9,620 nt of DNA from Patescibacteria group bacterium UBA661 (GCA_002299465.1 DBNX01000012.1:1043-10662); one strand, 5' to 3'. Shown: positions 1 through 6,081, numbered from the stretch's first letter. Notes: a model not told the origin generated them from the sequence alone. Numbers and translations: made by a program.

Positions 1-1
1 A

Positions 2-244
2 AAGACTTTGGTTATGGAAAACAATGCTTTCTTGCAGCAAACTAAGCCACAAACCGCACTGGTTTCCTTGGCTGGTAGAGGTGAGATACACAAAGAGAGT
101 GTTAAAATGGTGTCACTGCGATTTCCGGTTAGAGTCTTTCCGGAAAAACTTTTAACCGAGGAACAGAGGGATTTACTGGAAGATAATAAAATTAATTTCA
201 TTGTCCGCCACTATGTTCCGGTGAATAAAATGACCGCCCACTAG
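2..244 (+). CDS. Small hypothetical protein, possibly cut by the left window edge
   Basis: I do not recognise this protein. The frame is open from the window edge, so the true start may lie outside. Candidate starts inside are TTG at 8, ATG at 14 and ATG at 107; none has a convincing SD. From position 8 it would be 78 aa, with no membrane segment and no signal peptide. The C-terminal half (SLRFPVRVFPEKLL, then an acidic TEEQRDLLEDNK stretch and a hydrophobic INFIVRHYVPV strand) looks like a small soluble alpha/beta fold. The TAG stop lies inside the loop of a GC-rich hairpin, so the gene ends exactly at the terminator it shares with the convergent DksA-like gene. A real gene is plausible because frame, stop and terminator fit together, but coding is not proven. 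Confidence 0.45.
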   Translation, partial: KTLVMENNAFLQQTKPQTALVSLAGRGEIHKESVKMVSLRFPVRVFPEKLLTEEQRDLLEDNKINFIVRHYVPVNKMTAH

Positions 245-260
245 TTGAACTGTGGGCGGT
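233..260. terminator. Convergent hairpin terminator between the small ORF and the DksA-like gene
   Basis: A perfect 9-bp stem (ACCGCCCAC at 233-241, GTGGGCGGT at 252-260) encloses a 10-nt loop. Read on the minus strand it is followed by CATTTTATT, a fair U-tract, and it lies 10 nt past the DksA-like stop, so it most likely terminates that gene. Read on the plus strand the trailing sequence (TGAATCCTTTC) is a weaker U-tract. The stop codon of the plus-strand ORF lies in the loop. Confidence 0.65.
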
Positions 261-269
261 TGAATCCTT

Positions 270-533
270 TCATTGATGATTTGCCTTTGCGCACTCGACA
301 CAAAGGGGTGTCTCAGGAATGATCGCGAGACGTCTCGTGTCGATGGTGCAACCGCAAAGACAACACAATCCGTATTGATTGTCCTCGATACGTCTGAGGG
401 CAAAATCAATGCGGACCAAGTCTTGGTGGGAGTGAGACAGGGCTTGTTGCCCGCCACTCGCCAAGATCTTTTGTTTGCTTTTGCGGCGACGCAAAAGCAA
501 CTCACGCTGCTTTTGCAGATAATTCGGCGTCAT
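270..533 (-). CDS. DksA/TraR-family C4 zinc-finger protein
   Basis: An 87-aa protein of the DksA/TraR family. These proteins bind in the secondary channel of RNA polymerase and modulate initiation, in well-studied cases together with ppGpp. Residues 1-50 form a basic helical region and residues 54-81 the zinc finger. The four ligands are intact as C57-x2-C60 and C78-x2-C81 with 17 residues between, in the typical context YGLCxxCG...RRL...P...LCxxC. Two extra cysteines (C58, C62) flank the first pair. The length is close to TraR and short phage or CPR members, and well below E. coli DksA (151 aa), so the long coiled coil is reduced. The ATG has an SD-like AAGGGG about 6 nt upstream. The gene diverges from corA and ends with TGA, so UGA is a stop here. 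The exact regulatory role cannot be read from the sequence. Confidence 0.85.
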   Translation of the reverse strand: MTPNYLQKQRELLLRRRKSKQKILASGGQQALSHSHQDLVRIDFALRRIEDNQYGLCCLCGCTIDTRRLAIIPETPLCVECAKANHQ

Positions 534-564
534 GTCTAACCCCTTTTTTGAGGATAACCTTTAA

Positions 565-593
565 ATTGTAACACATTTTTATATAAATTGCAA
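565..593 (-). promoter_or_regulatory. Promoter of the DksA-like gene
   Basis: On the minus strand TTGCAA (593-588) and TACAAT (570-565) are separated by exactly 17 nt. The -10 carries a TGT extension (TGTTACAAT). Transcription would start near 558, giving a leader of about 25 nt that contains the SD-like AAGGGG. This is the best -35/-10 pair in the window. Confidence 0.7.
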
Positions 594-634
594 GGTCAGC
601 AGCTGAACAAGAGATTTTACTCGTAGTCTACATT

Positions 635-640
635 TATAAT
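635..640 (+). promoter_or_regulatory. -10 element of corA
   Basis: A perfect TATAAT lies 38 nt upstream of the corA ATG. No good -35 is seen at 16-18 nt (only AT-rich sequence). The predicted start near 647 gives a leader of about 31 nt containing TTGAGGC (658-664) and a closer AGGT-like site (669-672). Confidence 0.5.
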
Positions 641-677
641 TTTGTAAATTACCTTTATTGAGGCACAATAGGTCGCG

Positions 678-1601
678 ATGATTACTTATTATTTCAGGAC
701 AATCAAAGATGATGTGATTAAGGTGATGCCAGAAGCCCGCACTGGAGTGTGGGTGCATGTGGTTGAGCCCATCGAAGAAGAAATTACCTCTTTGGTCCAG
801 ACTTTTTCCTTAGATGAGGATATTGTTCGTGATGCTACTGACTACTACGAAGTGCCGCGTATGGAACGCTCGCAGGGTGGGACGTATTTTTTTACACGCT
901 ACCCACTGCGCGATCAGGTGCAAGATAACGCTACCGCCCCGCTGCTTATTATTGTAGGAGAAAGTTTTGTCATAACCATAGCCGTGCGCGAAGTGCCACA
1001 ATTTAAGAAAATTATTAACGGAGAAGTTTCGGTTTATACGACACAAAAAGCCAAGTTTTTTATCGAGATAATGAATATTCTAACAGCGTCATTTGATCGA
1101 GAGTTGTTGCGTTTGCGTAAGGCGGTACATAAAGACCGCGCTCACTTGCAGACTATTGGTCCGCGCGAGATTGAGCGGCTGGTGGGCTATGAAAGTATCC
1201 TAAACAGTATTGTTGACGCACTTATTCCCACTAACGCTTGGTTGCAACAGGTGCCACGCGGTAATCATATGCAACTATTTGCTGATGATATTGAGGAAAT
1301 GGAAGACTTGGTCATTGCCAATGGTCAGGTGGTGCAATCGGCTCGTTCGGTGCTTAAAACCATTCAAAATATTCGCGGTGCTAGTGAGTCTATAATGACC
1401 AGCCGCCTCAATAACACACTTAGAATTCTGACGGGATTAACCATCATCCTCACGGTACCGCTAGTAATTACGTCACTGTATGGAATGAACGTACCGTTGC
1501 CTTTTCAGGAAAACGCTTACGCCTTTTTCTTCATTGTGTTTCTAAATGTGACATTGCTGATTAGTTTGGTTTGGGTCTTTCGTAAAAATCAGTGGTTTTA
1601 G
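678..1601 (+). CDS. corA: CorA-family magnesium/cobalt transporter
   Basis: A 307-aa CorA-type divalent cation channel, a pentamer in the cytoplasmic membrane that takes up Mg2+ (also Co2+ or Ni2+ in some members). Residues 1-240 form the cytoplasmic domain with the usual alpha/beta part (WVHVVEPIEEE, LLIIVGESFVITI) and the long helix leading to the pore. Two membrane segments close the protein, at about 248-266 (ILTGLTIILTVPLVITSL) and 284-301. The signature selectivity motif YGMN is at 268-271, right after the first segment, followed by a short loop and a basic C-terminus (FRKNQWF). Length and order match CorA/TM0561-like proteins. The ATG follows a weak GAGG/AGGT leader. The next gene starts within 2 nt of, or overlaps, the corA stop, so the two are probably cotranscribed. 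Confidence 0.95.
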   Translation: MITYYFRTIKDDVIKVMPEARTGVWVHVVEPIEEEITSLVQTFSLDEDIVRDATDYYEVPRMERSQGGTYFFTRYPLRDQVQDNATAPLLIIVGESFVITIAVREVPQFKKIINGEVSVYTTQKAKFFIEIMNILTASFDRELLRLRKAVHKDRAHLQTIGPREIERLVGYESILNSIVDALIPTNAWLQQVPRGNHMQLFADDIEEMEDLVIANGQVVQSARSVLKTIQNIRGASESIMTSRLNNTLRILTGLTIILTVPLVITSLYGMNVPLPFQENAYAFFFIVFLNVTLLISLVWVFRKNQWF

Positions 1602-1603
1602 TT

Positions 1604-2221
1604 ATGAAAAGACAAATTATTTATGTTCACGGTGGGGATTCTTTTACTACCCCGGAAGATTTTTTGCGGCATTTAAAGACAGTTCCGCTGCGGTCTGGTT
1701 TTGAGGTCTCGCCCGGTCTTTGGCCGGATACCCTGAGGGGTGCTTTGGGTGAAGATTTTGCTGTATGTATGCCGAGTTTTCCCAATAAACAAAATGCTCG
1801 CTATGAAGAATGGCGGATGTGGTTTAGTCGTTATTTAGAGCTGTCTGAAGATGGGGTGATTTTAGTCGGCTGGTCGCTGGGGGGGATGTTTTTGGCTAAA
1901 TATCTTTCGGAAGAGCCAGCCTTGCGGTCGGTGCGGGCATTGTTTCTTTTGGCGGCTCCGGGCGGGGAATTTGTTGCTGTGGACAGTAAAGGGAATGATT
2001 GTTTGTCTTTTAAGCCACAAAAAGAAAATCTTTCAAGGTTAGAAAAAGAGGTTCCGCACATCGCAGTCTGGCACTCAACCGACGACCCGATTGTGCCAGT
2101 AAGCGAGGCGGATTGGTATTCACGATGCCTCCCGTCAGCCAAACAGCGTATTTTTGTCGACAAGAACCATTTTTTAACCGCACAATTGCCGGAATTGATT
2201 GAAGCAATCAAAGGACTCTAG
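1604..2221 (+). CDS. RBBP9/YdeN-like alpha/beta hydrolase
   Basis: A 205-aa serine hydrolase of the small RBBP9/YdeN type (alpha/beta fold, cytoplasmic, substrate unknown). Visible landmarks from the ATG start are the N-terminal strand and oxyanion region IIYVHGGDSF (residues 5-14), the nucleophile elbow GWSLGG with Ser91, the acid in the HSTDDPIVP segment, and the catalytic His in KNHFL near the C-terminus. The triad therefore looks complete. A GTG at 1592 would add four residues and overlap corA; ATG 1604, 2 nt after the corA stop, is preferred because the fold begins right there. No strong SD is visible, so translation may be coupled to corA. A 7-bp hairpin (2195-2211) sits in the last codons but has no U-tract, so I do not call it a terminator. 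Confidence 0.85.
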   Translation: MKRQIIYVHGGDSFTTPEDFLRHLKTVPLRSGFEVSPGLWPDTLRGALGEDFAVCMPSFPNKQNARYEEWRMWFSRYLELSEDGVILVGWSLGGMFLAKYLSEEPALRSVRALFLLAAPGGEFVAVDSKGNDCLSFKPQKENLSRLEKEVPHIAVWHSTDDPIVPVSEADWYSRCLPSAKQRIFVDKNHFLTAQLPELIEAIKGL

Positions 2222-2261
2222 GGGTTTCTGGTAAGAATTCGGTAATTACAGCGTCTAAGTA

Positions 2262-2267
2262 TATAAT
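2262..2267 (+). promoter_or_regulatory. -10 element immediately upstream of the sigma gene
   Basis: A perfect TATAAT ends 8 nt before the ATG at 2276, so a start 6-8 nt downstream would give a leader of 0-2 nt. No convincing -35 is found at 16-18 nt. A weak ECF-like pair overlaps: GGTAAG (2230-2235), 16 nt, CGTCTAA (2252-2258). That second reading is low-confidence. Confidence 0.5.
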
Positions 2268-2275
2268 GGTTCTAC

Positions 2276-2884
2276 ATGCGGAGTCATGATACAACTCAAG
2301 GTATGGAGAGCCCAGAGGAGAGGTTTTTGGAGGCTTTCGAAGAGTACAGCGACTCGCTGTTTCGGCATGCTAGTATCCGAATAAGTGACCGAGAACGAGC
2401 CATTGACTTAGTACACGATACTTTTGCTAAAGTTTGGACGTATGTTCGAAATGGTCATCGTGTTGATTCGTATCGTTCTTTTTTATATAAGGTCCTCAAT
2501 AATCTTATTGTCGACGAATACCGGAAGCGTAAAGTCCTGTCACTAGACGCCCTGTTGGAGGAAGAGGGTGTCGATGAGGGTTCGATTCCTGATTTGGCAG
2601 AAAGCACGATGGAGGCGCTGGCAGCTACTATTGATGGTCGGCGAGCGTTTGACCTACTGAGCGAGGTGCCAGATGAATACCGAGAGGTCATTATTTTCCG
2701 TTTTGTTGATGGTCTTGGTCCGCGTGAAATTAGTGAATTGATTGAAGAGTCTGAGAATGTGGTTTCAGTCAGACTCCACCGCGGGCTCAAGCTTTTACGC
2801 CAAAAGCTGGAAAACCGCTCTCTGAGTCAAGGCGAAAGAGTGGCGGCTGAGAAAAAAAATATTTTGTCCAAACCTAACAATTAA
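2276..2884 (+). CDS. ECF-like RNA polymerase sigma factor (sigma-70 family)
   Basis: A 202-aa alternative sigma factor. Region 2 covers about residues 18-86, with the core-binding and -10-reading helices visible as RAIDLVHDTFAKVW (41-54) and SFLYKVLNNLIVDEYRKRK (68-86). Region 4 covers about 124-178: DLLSEVPDEYREVIIFRF followed by the helix-turn-helix LGPREISELI...VVSVRLHRGLKLLRQKL. Regions 1 and 3 are absent, as expected for the ECF group. Residues 88-120 are an acidic linker, and 180-202 form a polar tail. The start at 2276 sits at the expected transcription start of a TATAAT box, with no SD. M10 at 2303 is an alternative start and would still leave both domains whole. The membrane protein begins 7 nt after the stop, so the pair is almost surely one operon and the neighbour a likely regulator. 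Confidence 0.9.
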   Translation: MRSHDTTQGMESPEERFLEAFEEYSDSLFRHASIRISDRERAIDLVHDTFAKVWTYVRNGHRVDSYRSFLYKVLNNLIVDEYRKRKVLSLDALLEEEGVDEGSIPDLAESTMEALAATIDGRRAFDLLSEVPDEYREVIIFRFVDGLGPREISELIEESENVVSVRLHRGLKLLRQKLENRSLSQGERVAAEKKNILSKPNN

Positions 2885-2891
2885 AATACCG

Positions 2892-4340
2892 ATGAAACGT
2901 TTTAGCGAACAACTAAAGAAAAAAGCCGACACCATTCGCCTCAGTACGCAAGAGAGGCGTGATTTGCGTGAGCGAATTGTCGCCTACATGGAGTATCACC
3001 CGCGGGCGGTGAAGCTCTTAGATAAATCGGCGGCAAGGGAAGTTGTGTCTACTCGGCTAGAGCTTAAAAAAATTAATTTTTGGAAGGTTTTGCCGTGGTC
3101 AGGGGCGGTATTTGGAGTTTTCTTTTTCACCTTAGTTATGTTGGCGGAACGAACAGTGCCGGGGGATATGTTGTATGCCGTCAAGGTTGGTTTTAATGAA
3201 GAGTTGCGTAGTACATTAGCTTTTACGCCGTATGAAAAAATAGTTTGGGAAACCGAGCGACTCAATCGTCGCATTGCCGAGGCGCGCGTGTTGGCTGATA
3301 AGGGGGAATTGACCGAAAAAGTTGAAGCTGAGGTGGCAGCGGCAGTCTTAACTCACAGTGAAAATGCTCGCAAAGAGATTGCGCTACTTAAGCAGACGGA
3401 TAAAGACGGGGCTGTCTTAGCGGCTTTACAATTTAATACTGTAGTCGAAATGCAGGTCACGGCGTTGCAACAGGCGACGGGCGGAGCCGCTGCTGAAGCT
3501 GCTGTCGCCTCGCCTATTAAAATAGCGCTAAGTGGATTGAGCATCGCTAGTGAGGACGCGACTGAAGCGGCGACTTTGCCAGCTTACGATCGGCTAATGG
3601 CTCGCGTGGAACAAGATTCAATGCGAGCACACGAGCTACTGTTGACCATTAATGAGATTATTACCACTGAAGAACAGGCGGATATAAAACGTCGTCTCGA
3701 AGATATTGACAGATCAGTGGCGGTAGCGATGAGTAAAGCTAGTGAAGATGAGCTGGTAGCACGGGCGGAATTGGTGTCGGTTTTGCAACGGACACAAAGG
3801 CTGATTGTGTTTATGACCAATATTGATGTGCGTCGTACGCTAACGGTAGAGGAGATTGTGCCGGTAGCACGTACCGCAGAGGAGAGAAACAAAGCTGTGC
3901 AGACAACAGCTTCAGAAATAATGCGTTTAGTTGAGCTGGCGGAAGCAGAGATGGCCACTACTACGGTTGAGGCTTCCTTGTTAGAAAAATTGTTGCCAGC
4001 GCTTGCGGAAGGGAAGACCATTGCTTCTACCTCATTAGCCAACACCGCTTTTACAGAAGAAGAATTGCCGTCAGTAGAGCAACAGGTCAGTTATGCGCTA
4101 GTGCTTGTTACTGACGTGGTGGTAGCACTGGGTCTTAATCCAAACAAAGCTCAGGAGACAGTAGAGGTGGTCAATCCGGACAGTCCGGTTGAGACTTTGC
4201 CAAGCGCTCCCACGACAACCGACGCTGTCTCTGATATCGAAAAAGAAACCCCCGATAATAATGACACCACTCCAACCACCACCCCAGCTGATTTGGTGAG
4301 TGACACCAACCCGCCAATTGTCACCGAGCCGACAATTTAA
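2892..4340 (+). CDS. Single-pass membrane protein with DUF5667-like region, putative anti-sigma partner
   Basis: A 482-aa protein. Residues 1-64 are a basic, helical cytoplasmic part (LSTQERRDLRERIVAYMEYHP), 66-86 a single membrane segment (WKVLPWSGAVFGVFFFTLVML), and 87-482 an extracytoplasmic part. Right after the membrane comes AERTVPGDMLYAVKVGFNEE, the hallmark start of DUF5667-like domains (known in actinobacteria and CPR, function unclear). It is followed by long, probably coiled, helical segments rich in Ala, Glu and Arg (115-420) and a Pro/Thr-rich tail (about 430-482). The position 7 nt after an ECF-like sigma gene, and the cytoplasm-membrane-exterior layout, suggest that the N-terminal part holds the sigma factor until a surface signal arrives. 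That is inference: no ZAS-type HxxxCxxC motif is present. The start ATG has no SD, so coupling to the sigma gene is likely. Confidence 0.75.
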   Translation: MKRFSEQLKKKADTIRLSTQERRDLRERIVAYMEYHPRAVKLLDKSAAREVVSTRLELKKINFWKVLPWSGAVFGVFFFTLVMLAERTVPGDMLYAVKVGFNEELRSTLAFTPYEKIVWETERLNRRIAEARVLADKGELTEKVEAEVAAAVLTHSENARKEIALLKQTDKDGAVLAALQFNTVVEMQVTALQQATGGAAAEAAVASPIKIALSGLSIASEDATEAATLPAYDRLMARVEQDSMRAHELLLTINEIITTEEQADIKRRLEDIDRSVAVAMSKASEDELVARAELVSVLQRTQRLIVFMTNIDVRRTLTVEEIVPVARTAEERNKAVQTTASEIMRLVELAEAEMATTTVEASLLEKLLPALAEGKTIASTSLANTAFTEEELPSVEQQVSYALVLVTDVVVALGLNPNKAQETVEVVNPDSPVETLPSAPTTTDAVSDIEKETPDNNDTTPTTTPADLVSDTNPPIVTEPTI

Positions 4341-4358
4341 TAAAAACAACCAATGCAG

Positions 4359-4386
4359 ACACAGCACCTCGGCGCAAGTGCTGTGT
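4359..4386 (+). terminator. Hairpin downstream of the sigma/DUF5667 operon
   Basis: A perfect 9-bp stem (ACACAGCAC, GTGCTGTGT) with a 10-nt loop begins 19 nt after the operon's stop codon. The trailing GATTTAT is only a weak U-tract, so termination may be partial. Confidence 0.55.
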
Positions 4387-4489
4387 GATTTATGGGTGGT
4401 GTCAGGACAATAAAAAATTCTAAAATATTATTCCGTCCTCGTTACGGTGGGTAACTATTGTTTCTGTAAAAGTTTGAAAACCGTGGTTT

Positions 4490-4588
4490 TTAATTAAGCC
4501 CACGAAAGAGGTTCTTACTGACGATATATCGCCGTAGCGAAGCGGACAGTTCCGCATACTCGTTTCTTAGTTGGTGGCAGTTGTCCAT
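4490..4588 (-). CDS. Candidate 32-aa small ORF downstream of the protease
   Basis: ATG at 4588 to TAA at 4490 encodes a 32-residue peptide beginning MDNCHQLRNEYAELSASLRR and ending YIVSKNLFRGLN. It is mostly a predicted amphipathic, basic helix. A perfect extended -10 (TGCTATAAT, 4632-4624) lies about 36 nt upstream. No SD is visible. The coding region overlaps the GCGGA/TCCGC hairpin, so the stretch could instead be a non-coding RNA or simply chance. I do not recognise the peptide. Confidence 0.25.
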   Translation of the reverse strand: MDNCHQLRNEYAELSASLRRYIVSKNLFRGLN

Positions 4589-4623
4589 AGCTTGTGTATT
4601 GGATTAGTCTTTCAGTTTTCTGA

Positions 4624-4632
4624 ATTATAGCA
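4624..4632 (-). promoter_or_regulatory. Extended -10 element in the 3' gap of the protease gene
   Basis: TGCTATAAT on the minus strand is a full consensus -10 with TGn extension. No -35 is evident. The predicted start is near 4617, just after the protease stop, so any transcript would run leftwards through the 4490-4588 ORF. Confidence 0.4.
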
Positions 4633-4655
4633 TGCTTTTGTTTAGGCTTGCTTAG

Positions 4656-5756
4656 TTAGTTGTTTAACTCAAGTGTTAGTAGTGTGAGTAGGAAGGGAGC
4701 AAGGGTTTCTCGAAACACTTGGGATCGTCTTGATAAATTGCCAGAAATTTTTCTAGTGAGAGAAAAACCAGTTTCCTCAGTGATAGTGCGATCGATGTGC
4801 GAAATAGTGATAGCGCGTAGACTGCCGGGGCCGTCAGTAGCGTCATCACCTTTGGTGACAATCATACCGATTACCGTACCGTCACTTCTTAGGATGGGAC
4901 CACCTGAGGAACCTTCTGCACCAACTAAACTGCCGGTGATAGAAAATACGTCAGCGTAATTAGAGCCGAAAGTGTAGAGTTTTGAAATGGTGGTGCTGGC
5001 TTGTTTGGGTATGAGGGGTGTTGTCCGCCCGCCCGCTAGGAGTCCGGTGGCTGGGTAACCAGCAGCAATGACGGTGTCGTCCCGGCTGTCAATTGGTAAG
5101 GGATTGGTGGCGAGGGCGAGGGCGGGGAAGCGAGCAGGGAGAGGTTCGTTGGTAAGAGAGGAGGCGACGTAGAGTAAGGCGTAATCACGCTCGCCAGTAC
5201 CAGTTGGTACCGCCGCGTCAATAACCGCCGCGTTGGCCTGCACCCACGCTGGTGACAGGTAAAGTAACTCGGCACGGTACTTGGCTTCGGCTGGATTGCC
5301 TTGGCGGATTTGGCAATCAGCTTCTCCGAGTAGAGTGGATTCTTCCAGGAGCAGATATTGAGCTACGTGTGCGTTGGTGAGGATTACGCCATCACTGTGA
5401 ACAAAAAAGCCAGTACCGGTGGTAGTGCGAATGTGTTCGGGGGTAGTGAAGGTGCAGAATATATTAACAATCGCGGCTAAGGGGTCGGTAGTGTAGCTGC
5501 TCGCCACCCCAGCGCTAAGGAGAGAGGCTTGTTGGTAGGGGAGGCTGCGGAGAAGAATATCCGGTAGCGACATACCAGCGTGACGAGAGGGCAATTCGGT
5601 CGGCTTGGTGTAGGCGACCGCGGGGAGACTGTCTTCTACCACAGCTATAGAATCGTCTGGCGGCGTGATAAGAGTCAGGATATAGTCAGCCCAAGTGCTG
5701 GTGAGCGAAAAATAGGCGACGACTACAGCCACAACGATATCTGTTAAAAATTGCAT
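4656..5756 (-). CDS. Trypsin-like (S1 family) serine protease, membrane-anchored or exported
   Basis: A 366-aa protein with a chymotrypsin/trypsin-like domain at about residues 95-325. The triad is complete: His130 in LTNAHVAQ, Asp191 in GERDYALLYV, and Ser284 in EGSSGGPI (GxSGGP form). Residues 4-20 (LTDIVVAVVVAYFSLTS) are hydrophobic and act as an uncleaved anchor or signal peptide, so the enzyme should work outside the cytoplasmic membrane. Residues 30-90 look like a flexible linker. Cys101 and Cys148 could form a disulfide. No PDZ domain follows the protease domain, so it is not a standard DegP/HtrA; the C-terminus ends with a short hydrophobic stretch (APFLLTLLTLEL). The ATG lies 6 nt after an extended -10, with no SD. 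The gene converges on the sigma/DUF5667 operon. Substrates are unknown. Confidence 0.88.
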   Translation of the reverse strand: MQFLTDIVVAVVVAYFSLTSTWADYILTLITPPDDSIAVVEDSLPAVAYTKPTELPSRHAGMSLPDILLRSLPYQQASLLSAGVASSYTTDPLAAIVNIFCTFTTPEHIRTTTGTGFFVHSDGVILTNAHVAQYLLLEESTLLGEADCQIRQGNPAEAKYRAELLYLSPAWVQANAAVIDAAVPTGTGERDYALLYVASSLTNEPLPARFPALALATNPLPIDSRDDTVIAAGYPATGLLAGGRTTPLIPKQASTTISKLYTFGSNYADVFSITGSLVGAEGSSGGPILRSDGTVIGMIVTKGDDATDGPGSLRAITISHIDRTITEETGFSLTRKISGNLSRRSQVFRETLAPFLLTLLTLELNN

Positions 5757-5762
5757 AGGCTA

Positions 5763-5771
5763 AGTATAGCA
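5763..5771 (-). promoter_or_regulatory. Extended -10 of the protease gene, start codon at the predicted +1
   Basis: TGCTATACT on the minus strand is followed by only 6 nt (TAGCCT) before the ATG at 5756. The A of the start codon therefore falls where transcription should begin, predicting a leaderless mRNA. There is no good -35. Confidence 0.6.
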
Positions 5772-5800
5772 AGTTTAGTCTGGAGTTTTAGGTTTATTGG

Positions 5801-5809
5801 TGATAGAAT
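5801..5809 (+). promoter_or_regulatory. Extended -10 of tRNA-Gly
   Basis: TGATAGAAT (TGn plus a 5/6 -10) lies 22 nt upstream of the mature tRNA. The weak -35 candidate TGGAGT at 5781-5786 gives a 17-nt spacer. The predicted start near 5816 gives a short 5' leader for RNase P to remove. Confidence 0.45.
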
Positions 5810-5831
5810 GACGGACGTCAATAAATGACTT

Positions 5832-5902
5832 GCGGGCGTGGTTTAGTGGTAAAATGACTGCCTTCCAAGCAGTAGTCGGGGTTTCGATTACCCCCGCCCG
5901 CA
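5832..5902 (+). tRNA. tRNA-Gly (anticodon UCC)
   Basis: The complete 71-nt cloverleaf can be drawn: acceptor GCGGGCG/CGCCCGC, D-arm GTTT/AAAT with loop AGTGGTA, anticodon stem ACTGC/GCAGT with loop CTTCCAA, a 4-nt variable loop, T-arm GGGGT/ACCCC with loop TTCGATT, and discriminator A. The anticodon TCC reads GGA (and probably GGG by wobble). CCA is not encoded and must be added by the CCA-adding enzyme. This is not the UCA-anticodon tRNA-Gly of lineages that read UGA as glycine. Confidence 0.95.
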
Positions 5903-5997
5903 CAGAATAACCAAGGTAAGAACTGTTAAAGTAGCAAAAACATTTATCGTCCAACTCTGTCCCCAGCCGATCTGCCTTCTGGACTGACTAACAATAT

Positions 5998-6081
5998 CTA
6001 TAAAAAGTAAAAGTCCCCGGCTGAAGGGACTTTTACAATTGTGGTGGGAAATAGCGGATAATACTCCTTGTATTTCCACAT
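5998..6081 (-). CDS. Candidate 27-aa mini-ORF inside the structured RNA
   Basis: ATG (6081) is preceded at 9 nt by GGAGG, the best SD match in the window. The reading frame gives 27 residues starting MWKYKEYYPLFPTTIVKVPS and stops at TAG (5998-6000). The SD lies inside the 5' stem, and the stop codon lies just past the U-tract of the intrinsic terminator, so most transcripts would end before it. I regard this as an overlapping possibility to the RNA and not as the primary call. Confidence 0.2.
   Translation of the reverse strand: MWKYKEYYPLFPTTIVKVPSAGDFYFL

Larger units (their letters stand above)
4341..4655. other. 315-base gap between convergent genes
   Basis: It holds the terminator at 4359-4386, then AT-rich sequence with several short inverted repeats: GTTAC/GTAAC at 4441-4455, CGATATATCG palindrome at 4522-4531, and a 5-bp GCGGA/TCCGC hairpin at 4542-4555. 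It also holds a minus-strand extended -10 at 4624-4632 and a 32-codon minus-strand ORF at 4490-4588. No match to the conserved cores of tmRNA, SRP RNA or RNase P RNA was recognised. No clear minus-strand terminator for the protease gene was found close to its stop. Confidence 0.6.

Noticed and set aside
173..505. 110-aa minus-strand ORF
   Set aside because: It overlaps the well-supported DksA/TraR-like gene in another frame and has no family features.
2195..2211. 7-bp hairpin as terminator of corA-hydrolase
   Set aside because: It lies within coding sequence and no U-tract follows.
4660..4959. 99-aa plus-strand ORF
   Set aside because: It lies antisense within the protease gene, whose catalytic triad is intact.
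5832..5902. Possible UGA-to-glycine recoding, as in some CPR lineages
   Set aside because: The anticodon is UCC, TGA serves as a stop for the DksA-like gene, and all conserved reading frames are complete under the standard bacterial code.
5888..6079. 63-aa minus-strand ORF
   Set aside because: It overlaps the 3' half of tRNA-Gly and runs through the intrinsic terminator at 6007-6036; no SD and no recognisable domain.
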